This document shows, in pieces, positions 1 through 4,367 of a stretch of 7,241 bases of DNA; the stretch's first letter is position 1; the number at the start of each line of letters is the position of its first letter. Below the pieces are notes generated by a model. The model did no database searches and was not told where the DNA came from. It was given only the letters and a program-made list of their open reading frames with translations. Origin of the DNA: Alphaproteobacteria bacterium (GTDB lineage Bacteria; Pseudomonadota; Alphaproteobacteria; UBA2136; JALTLI01). Position numbers and translations under genes: made by a program. Location: positions 1 through 7,241 of the forward strand of contig JALTLI010000042.1 in the NCBI GenBank assembly GCA_027005635.1. The letters run 5' to 3'.

Positions 1-266
1 TGGGCTAGTTTTAGGCTAGTTGCACTTGCTTCTCCCATGCCTTTTTCATTAGCTAAATCTTGTAATGAAGCACTTAAAACATCAGCCATTGAACCATATT
101 TATTAAGTAATTCTTTAGCTAAAGGCTTTACATCTTTCCTTGGAATTGCCTGCATTAGTAATAGTTCAAACAATTCGTAATCAGCTAAACCTTCACCATT
201 TGTATCACGGAACCGCTGTTTTAAACGTTCTCTGTGTCCGTGGTAATGAGGAGTATTTTTACACAT
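1..266 (-). CDS. radC: RadC family protein (UPF0758), N-terminal part, cut by window edge
   Basis: The 88 visible codons translate to the N-terminal helical domain of the RadC family. The order seen is PHYHGHRERL (residues 6-15), LADYELFELLL (27-37), AIPRKDVKPLAKELL (40-54) and a helix-hairpin-helix-like stretch around NEKGMGEASA (73-82). The metal-binding JAB/MPN domain with its HxH...D motif should follow but lies outside the window. RadC was once called a DNA repair protein; its cellular role is unsettled. The start is the ATG at 266, which overlaps the last 8 nt of map. There is no Shine-Dalgarno sequence in front of it (the mRNA reads CCCTCCTT there), so translation is probably coupled to termination of map. 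Position next to map supports the family assignment. Family call is firm; start is likely. Confidence 0.9.
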   Translation of the reverse strand, partial: MCKNTPHYHGHRERLKQRFRDTNGEGLADYELFELLLMQAIPRKDVKPLAKELLNKYGSMADVLSASLQDLANEKGMGEASATSLKLA

Positions 267-1050
267 AAGGAGGGTAAGTATAACCAGCTGGTGATAGAGT
301 TAAAATTTCAACACCATCTTCTGTTACAGCTAAAGTATGTTCAAATTGAGCAGAAAGCTTTCTATCTGCTGTTTTAACTGTCCAGTTATCATCTGTCATA
401 AGTTCGGTTTCAAATGTTCCTACGTTTAACATTGGCTCTACAGTAAATGTCATGCCTTTTTTAAGCTTCATATCGTAGTTTTTATCATTTACTCCGTAGT
501 GGATAACCATTGGGTCTGTATGAAACTCTCTGCCAATTCCATGTCCACAGTAATCTCTCACAATACTGTAACCAGCAGGTTTTGCAATTTTTTCCACTGC
601 CCAGCCAATTGAAGTTAATTGAGAACCAGATTTAATAGTTTCAATTCCTGCCATCATTGCTTTATAGGTTGTTTCAACAAGTTTTTTAGCTTCTGCGCTA
701 ACTTCTCCAACATAAAACATACGGGAAGTATCGCCATGGAAACCATCTAAAATAACTGTAATATCTAGGTTTATAATATCACCATTTTTAAGTTTTTTAT
801 CATCTGGGATACCATGGCAAATAACTTCATTAATACTAGTACAAATAGATTTTGGAAACCCACGATAATTTAACGGTGCAGAAATAGCCCCGTTTTCAAG
901 AGTGAATTTATGACACATATCATTCAGATAATTTGTAGTAACTCCTTCTTTTACATAAGGAGTTATGAAATCTAACACACGTGCAGCAAGATTACCTGCT
1001 GCACGCATTTTATTTAGTTCCACATTATTTTTTGGTTTTATTTTTGCCAT
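259..1050 (-). CDS. map: Type I methionine aminopeptidase
   Basis: This cytosolic metalloenzyme removes the initiator methionine from nascent proteins when the second residue is small. At 263 aa it has the usual length for a bacterial type Ia enzyme and no N-terminal zinc-finger extension. The five metal ligands of the pita-bread fold are all visible: D96 (in INLDITV), D107 (in GFHGDTSR), H170 (in CGHGIGREFH), E205 (in TVEPML) and E237 (in FEHTLAV). The substrate-contacting histidines H79 (VICHGIP) and H177 are also present, so the enzyme should be active. The ATG at 1050 lies 6 nt after the stop of the EncFtn gene and has only a weak A-rich ribosome site, suggesting coupled translation. The end overlaps radC by 8 nt. 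The gene is presumably essential and co-transcribed with its neighbours. Confidence 0.97.
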   Translation of the reverse strand: MAKIKPKNNVELNKMRAAGNLAARVLDFITPYVKEGVTTNYLNDMCHKFTLENGAISAPLNYRGFPKSICTSINEVICHGIPDDKKLKNGDIINLDITVILDGFHGDTSRMFYVGEVSAEAKKLVETTYKAMMAGIETIKSGSQLTSIGWAVEKIAKPAGYSIVRDYCGHGIGREFHTDPMVIHYGVNDKNYDMKLKKGMTFTVEPMLNVGTFETELMTDDNWTVKTADRKLSAQFEHTLAVTEDGVEILTLSPAGYTYPPYV

Positions 1051-1056
1051 TTTTAT

Positions 1057-1332
1057 TTACTTATGAGCTATTGGTTTATCAGTGAACAAAAAGTCTTTTA
1101 GCTCTTTATCCATTACAGTATCTTGACGACGTATCCATTCAAGTAGCATTGCAGCATGTTCTTTTTCTTCGTCTCTGTTGTGTTTTAGAATTTCTTTTAA
1201 TTCTTGGTTTTTGCAAACTTCCATACGTTGATTGTACCAATCAACAGCTTCTAATTCTTCCATTAACGATTTAATAGCTTTGTGCATATCTTTTGTTTTA
1301 TCGCTTAGGTTATCTTCATGATATTCAGACAT
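1057..1332 (-). CDS. Encapsulated-ferritin-like protein (EncFtn family) lacking the encapsulin-targeting tail
   Basis: This 91-aa acidic, all-helical protein closely resembles, from memory, the ferritin-like domain of Rhodospirillum rubrum EncFtn. Shared blocks are MEELEAVDWY (residues 24-33), HNRDEEKEHAAM (51-62) and a FLFTDKPI-like end (81-88). In the R. rubrum protein, Glu32, Glu62 and His65 form the di-iron ferroxidase site at a subunit interface; the equivalents here are E26, E56 and H59. Residues of the metal-entry region (E25, E28, W32, Y33) are also kept. Family members assemble from two-helix subunits into a ring-like decamer and oxidise Fe(II); iron oxidation is therefore inferred here. 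Typical EncFtn proteins carry a C-terminal linker and a hydrophobic peptide that docks in encapsulin shells. This one stops at KPIAHK, right after the ferritin domain. The ATG at 1332 is 15 nt past the sfsA stop, with an AAGAAAG ribosome site. No encapsulin gene is in the window. Confidence 0.88.
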   Translation of the reverse strand: MSEYHEDNLSDKTKDMHKAIKSLMEELEAVDWYNQRMEVCKNQELKEILKHNRDEEKEHAAMLLEWIRRQDTVMDKELKDFLFTDKPIAHK

Positions 1333-1347
1333 AATTTTATTACTTTC

Positions 1348-2058
1348 TTATAATTTTATTTCTAGTTCTTTATATACAGTTATTTGTTTAGGGTTTATTT
1401 TACACGAATAACAATATGCTTCAACACCTTGTTTTACACATTCTCTTAATTTTGCAGAATAAACAGGATCTTTTTCATCGGAAGGGCTAAAACTTTCGCA
1501 ATCCATACGTTGAACTAAATATATCATTACCGCTCTGTTACCTTTTTTAACTTCTGCTAGTAATTCATCTAGATGTTTAGCACCTCTTGCTGTTACTGCA
1601 TCTGGAAATTGAGCTTGATTGCCCACTTTTAAAGTTACATTTTTAACTTCTACATAGCACGGTGGTTTTTCATCATCAGTAAGCAAAATATCTATACGAG
1701 ATTTACCTTCTACCCCGTATTTAACTTCCTTTTCTAAATTTGAATAATTATTCAACTGTTTAATTGTACCATCTAAAATTGCATCAGAGACAAGATGATT
1801 AGGAAGCATGGTATTTACCCCAACAAGTGAGGTGCCAACGTCTATTATTTGTAGGCTAAATTTAAGTTTACGCTTAGGGTCATCAACAGGAGTTAGCCAA
1901 ACAGGGTTGCCAGCATCAAGTAAACCGCTCATGGAACCAGTGTTAGCACAATGAGCAGTTACAATTTCGCCGTTTGGTAGTTCCGCATCTAAAAAAAAGC
2001 GCTTATAGCGTTTAACAAGTTTAGCCTGAATTAAGCTAGGGGAGAAAATATGTGGCAT
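1348..2058 (-). CDS. sfsA: SfsA family protein (sugar fermentation stimulation protein A homologue)
   Basis: This 236-aa protein has the usual SfsA length and layout. An N-terminal OB-fold-like region carries the family motif AHCANTGSMSGLL (residues 35-47). A C-terminal nuclease-like domain follows, with D123 (SRIDILL), E137 and K139 (CYVEVKNVTL), and then FPDAVTARGAKHL (151-163). The D...ExK arrangement resembles the PD-(D/E)XK nuclease fold. E. coli SfsA was described as a DNA-binding factor that stimulates maltose metabolism; the biochemical role in other bacteria is unclear, so only the family is assigned. The ATG at 2058 follows directly after the TAA of the upstream membrane-protein gene, and its ribosome site GGAAG lies within that gene's final codons. 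This arrangement implies translational coupling. Linkage to map and radC is a familiar alphaproteobacterial gene order. Confidence 0.93.
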   Translation of the reverse strand: MPHIFSPSLIQAKLVKRYKRFFLDAELPNGEIVTAHCANTGSMSGLLDAGNPVWLTPVDDPKRKLKFSLQIIDVGTSLVGVNTMLPNHLVSDAILDGTIKQLNNYSNLEKEVKYGVEGKSRIDILLTDDEKPPCYVEVKNVTLKVGNQAQFPDAVTARGAKHLDELLAEVKKGNRAVMIYLVQRMDCESFSPSDEKDPVYSAKLRECVKQGVEAYCYSCKINPKQITVYKELEIKL

Positions 2059-2316
2059 TTATTCTTCCCACCAATGGATATTATTCATCCAATTAGCTAT
2101 CCATCTTTTCATTACAATACGATTAACTATGGAAATAGGCCATGTTAACCCAAGCAAAATAGGTACAACAATAACACCCCACAATATTTTACCCATTTCT
2201 TTAAAAGAAAACAAAAAAAGCCTTACAAAGAAGTAGCAAGTAAACACAAAAGAAATAACTATATAGGATTTCAACCAAATGTTATCTATGCTAAATATTA
2301 AATCAACTAACCACAT
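2059..2316 (-). CDS. Small two-helix membrane protein of unknown function, first gene of the sfsA-map-radC operon
   Basis: I do not recognise this 85-aa protein. It shows two hydrophobic segments, about residues 16-36 (rich in I, V, F, Y) and 43-65 (ILWGVIVVPILLGLTWPISIV). They are joined by a short loop with K39, E40 and K43. A tryptophan-rich, positively charged tail follows and ends in HWWEE. It probably sits in the inner membrane. The ATG at 2316 is preferred; a TTG at 2328 would add four residues, but AAAGA directly abuts that TTG and is too close to serve it, whereas it sits about 12 nt before the ATG. The stop codon touches the sfsA start codon, so the gene is translated as part of the operon, which supports its being real. 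No family motif allows a functional call. Confidence 0.7.
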   Translation of the reverse strand: MWLVDLIFSIDNIWLKSYIVISFVFTCYFFVRLFLFSFKEMGKILWGVIVVPILLGLTWPISIVNRIVMKRWIANWMNNIHWWEE

Positions 2317-2361
2317 ATTTAAGTACAATCTTTATTTATAGTACTTATAGGTTTACGCCAT

Positions 2362-2390
2362 TCCTTTTAAAATAGCAATCCGTTTGTCAA
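2362..2390 (-). promoter_or_regulatory. Possible promoter of the membrane protein-sfsA-EncFtn-map-radC operon
   Basis: On the minus strand a perfect TTGACA -35 hexamer lies at 2385-2390. The matching -10 is poor: TAAAAG at 15-nt spacing (2364-2369) is the best candidate. Start sites would then fall about 40 nt before the first gene. No other -35 of this quality appears between the two divergent genes. The assignment is tentative. Confidence 0.35.
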
Positions 2391-2472
2391 TTAGTGAGTA
2401 TAGTAAAAACATAACTATAGTAATTCCAATTTAAAAACCATGATTTTTGCTTAAAAAATTACATAGATTTTT

Positions 2473-2492
2473 CCTATATATAGGTATAAAAT
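2473..2492 (+). promoter_or_regulatory. Possible -10 region and palindrome upstream of the exonuclease gene
   Basis: A perfect 12-bp palindrome, CCTATATATAGG (2473-2484), is followed directly by TATAAA (2485-2490), a reasonable -10 element. The leader would be about 30 nt. No good -35 stands at 16-18 nt. The palindrome would be well placed as an operator, but it is built mostly of A+T and may be chance. The region 2317-2527 shows no other gene. Confidence 0.25.
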
Positions 2493-2527
2493 CAAATTAA
2501 AACCAGCTTAATGAAAGTATTTAACTT

Positions 2528-3379
2528 ATGCAACACAACAAATTATTTGTTTTTGATATTGAAACCATACCAGATGGAAATGTTATCCCTAATTTAACAG
2601 GTGAAAAAAGTGATGATATTAAAGTTTTGCGTAAAGCTCTTAGTGATTATCATTTAGAAATCACAGGTGGTAAAAGTGATTTTCCTCGGCAACCATTTTG
2701 GAAGATTGTTGCTATTAGTTTTTTAGAGGCGGATATTCACCGCAACGGCAGAGTTGGCGATGAAGATTACCAAGAATATTATACTTTTAAACGCCTAGAA
2801 TCTAACCGCAGTGATGACGAAGGTGAAATGGTAAGTAAATTTTTTGAATATTTTGATAGATCTCGCCCTCGTTTAGTTAGCTATAATGGACGTACTTTTG
2901 ATATCCCTGTTTTAAAATATAGAGCCATGTCATACGGTGTTTCATCACATTGGCTACACAAAGGCGGAGACAAATGGAATAGCTATAACAGCCGTTACAG
3001 CCAAGATTGGCACTGTGATTTACTTGATGCATTAAGTGATTATGGTGCATCAGCTAGATGTAAAATGAATGAAGTTTGTTCAATTATGGGCTTTCCTGGT
3101 AAATTTGGGGTTGATGGTTCAAAAGTAACAGATATGTACGATAATGGTGAAATTGATGCCATCAAACAATATTGTGAAACAGATGTTTTAAACACTTATT
3201 TGGTATATTTACGTTATCAACAACATAATGGAACACTTAGTTTAACTAATTATAACAATGCAATTGAAGATATCCTTACTTTTATTAAAGATGAAAAACA
3301 ACAGCGACCATACCTAGAAGAATTCAAAGAGGCATGGGAAGATTCCTGCGGTGGTAATTATATAATAGGTGATAAATAA
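2528..3379 (+). CDS. Predicted 3'-5' exonuclease, DnaQ fold, PolB-exonuclease-like family
   Basis: This 283-aa protein matches the stand-alone family described as related to the exonuclease domain of DNA polymerase B (PF10108-type). Exo I is FVFDIETIP with D10 and E12. Exo II is LVSYNGRTFDIPVL (residues 116-129) with D125. Exo III is YCETDVLNTY with Y215 and D219, the YxxxD form of the DEDDy class. A further conserved block, WHCDLLDALSDYG, spans 161-173. All metal ligands are present, so it should be an active two-metal nuclease; whether it acts on DNA or RNA is not known. There is no polymerase domain. The ATG at 2528 has GAAAG about 10 nt upstream. Its TAA overlaps the next gene's ATG (TAATG), so the two are co-translated. 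Confidence 0.88.
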   Translation: MQHNKLFVFDIETIPDGNVIPNLTGEKSDDIKVLRKALSDYHLEITGGKSDFPRQPFWKIVAISFLEADIHRNGRVGDEDYQEYYTFKRLESNRSDDEGEMVSKFFEYFDRSRPRLVSYNGRTFDIPVLKYRAMSYGVSSHWLHKGGDKWNSYNSRYSQDWHCDLLDALSDYGASARCKMNEVCSIMGFPGKFGVDGSKVTDMYDNGEIDAIKQYCETDVLNTYLVYLRYQQHNGTLSLTNYNNAIEDILTFIKDEKQQRPYLEEFKEAWEDSCGGNYIIGDK

Positions 3380-4110
3380 TGAACCCAACATGTAGCATAA
3401 TACTAATAGGTGATGAAATTTTAAGCGGTAGAACAAAAGATGAAAACCTAAATTATATTGCGTGTGAAATGGTAAAAATAGGTATTAGATTACAAGAAGT
3501 ACGGGTTATTTTAGATGATGAAAATGCTATAATTGAAACAGTAAATGCTTTGCGTAAAAAGTATACTTATGTTTTTACAACCGGTGGTATTGGCCCAACT
3601 CATGATGATATTACCATGCAAAGCATAGCCAAAGCTTTTAAAGTGGGAACCTATAAAGATGAAAAAATAGTTAAGCAATTTAAGCAGAGCTATGGTGAAA
3701 CTATAAGTGAAGCTACTTTTAAAATGGCTGAATTTCCTATTGGTGCAGAGCTTATTCCTAATACTGTAACAACTGCCCCAGGGTTTAAAATGGAAAATGT
3801 TTTTGTTATGGCAGGCATACCTAAAGTTATGCAAATTATGCTAAAAGAGGTTTTACCTTATTTAAAGCATGGTAAAATTGTTAAAAGTAAACATGTAGAT
3901 ATTTTAGCAGGGGAAAGCACTATTAGCCTTGGTTTTGAAAAAATACAAAACAAATATGCAGGTAAAGTTAGCCTTGGTTCGTATCCATTTAAAAAAGATG
4001 ATAAATACTGTACCAGCCTTGTTTTACGTAGTGATGATGAAGAATTATTAAACTCTGCATTTAATGATGTAAAAAATATGCTAAGTGATTTAAGTATTAT
4101 AGCAATTTAA
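3379..4110 (+). CDS. CinA/MoaB-type molybdopterin-binding-fold protein, single domain
   Basis: This 243-aa protein is the N-terminal domain type of CinA (MoCF_biosynth fold). Characteristic blocks are IGDEILSGRTKDEN (residues 10-23), the TTGGIGPTHDD signature (67-77), a MAEFPIGAELI plus APGF region (116-136), MAGIPKVM (144-151) and SLGSYPF (198-204). Full-length CinA continues with a C-terminal NMN amidohydrolase (PncC) domain; it is absent here and the protein ends naturally. Such short forms are usually annotated 'competence/damage-inducible protein A' or 'molybdopterin-binding protein'. The related CinA domain hydrolyses ADP-ribose in some species, but the substrate of the short form cannot be read from sequence. 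The ATG overlaps the exonuclease stop by one base. The true start appears intact, with the motif order in place from residue 6. Confidence 0.88.
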   Translation: MNPTCSIILIGDEILSGRTKDENLNYIACEMVKIGIRLQEVRVILDDENAIIETVNALRKKYTYVFTTGGIGPTHDDITMQSIAKAFKVGTYKDEKIVKQFKQSYGETISEATFKMAEFPIGAELIPNTVTTAPGFKMENVFVMAGIPKVMQIMLKEVLPYLKHGKIVKSKHVDILAGESTISLGFEKIQNKYAGKVSLGSYPFKKDDKYCTSLVLRSDDEELLNSAFNDVKNMLSDLSIIAI

Positions 4111-4182
4111 CTTAACACTTTTACGTTAATTTACTATAAGAAACCGTACGTGTAAAGGAATGTGGAGCTGGTGGTAGGCGCT

Positions 4183-4221
4183 GGGTGACCGCGGGGTGAC
4201 TACGGGGTGGCTGCGGGGTTG
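4183..4221. repeat. 11-bp G-rich tandem repeat, three units plus a partial fourth
   Basis: Three units follow one another exactly: GGGTGACCGCG (4183-4193), GGGTGACTACG (4194-4204) and GGGTGGCTGCG (4205-4215), followed by the partial unit GGGTTG (4216-4221). The flanking 4161-4221 is about 70% G+C, against roughly one third in the window, with about 33 G to 10 C on the plus strand. The four G runs are separated by 7-nt loops, which meets the usual G-quadruplex pattern. The opposite strand, transcribed after the tRNA, is C-rich and G-poor with a C run every 11 nt. The tract begins 6 nt past the tRNA CCA. The rest of 4111-4182 holds no gene that I can see. Confidence 0.8.
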
Positions 4222-4226
4222 AAAAG

Positions 4227-4303
4227 TGGTGCGCGTGATCGGAGTCGAACCGATACTGGCAAGATTTTAAGTCTTGTGCCTCTACCAATTGGGCTACACG
4301 CGC
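4227..4303 (-). tRNA. tRNA-Leu, anticodon UAA, with short (type I) variable region
   Basis: The cloverleaf folds cleanly. The acceptor stem GCGCGTG/CACGCGC has 7 of 7 pairs. The D-arm has stem GCC/GGC and an 11-nt loop CAATTGGTAGA. The anticodon stem CAAGA/TCTTG has 5 of 5 pairs around loop CTTAAAA, giving anticodon UAA at positions 34-36 after U33. The variable region is CCAGT, only 5 nt. The T stem ATCGG/CCGAT has 5 of 5 pairs with loop TTCGACT. A73 and an encoded CCA end the gene. UAA decodes UUA, a common leucine codon in this A+T-rich DNA. The D-arm has the same lengths as that of E. coli tRNA-Leu, but bacterial tRNA-Leu normally carries a long variable arm, missing here. The anticodon assignment is firm; the charged amino acid is inferred from it. 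Confidence 0.93.
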
Positions 4304-4318
4304 GTTACCACATTGCAG

Positions 4319-4347
4319 AAAGTACAACAATAAATGTTTTTGTGCAA
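4319..4347 (-). promoter_or_regulatory. Promoter of the tRNA-Leu gene
   Basis: On the minus strand, TTGCAC (4342-4347) and TACTTT (4319-4324) are separated by exactly 17 nt. Transcription would begin about 8 nt before the mature tRNA 5' end, a normal short leader. The gene can therefore be transcribed independently of the chemotaxis receptor upstream on the same strand. No convincing GC hairpin terminator lies between that receptor gene and this promoter; 4304-4367 is otherwise A+T-rich spacer. Confidence 0.6.
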
Positions 4348-4367
4348 ATAATAATTTAAATTTTTAT

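Noticed and set aside
3511..3834. Minus-strand open frame of 107 codons inside the CinA-like gene
   Set aside because: It is antisense to a well-conserved coding region, has low-complexity F/S/Y/H composition and shows no family motif.
4112..4129. Hairpin TTAAC-N8-GTTAA just after the CinA-like gene as an intrinsic terminator
   Set aside because: The stem is only 5 bp, mostly A+T, with a loop of 8 nt and no real T tract after it. It is too weak to call.
4161..4303. tRNA-associated mobile element integration site
   Set aside because: No integrase, no duplicated tRNA 3' end and no flanking foreign genes are present. The G+C-rich tract is only about 60 bp.
4121..4330. Minus-strand open frame of 69 codons covering the tRNA and the 11-bp repeat
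   Set aside because: It reads straight through the tRNA gene, and its arginine/proline-rich end comes from the G+C-rich repeat. It is a shadow of RNA and repeat, not a protein gene.
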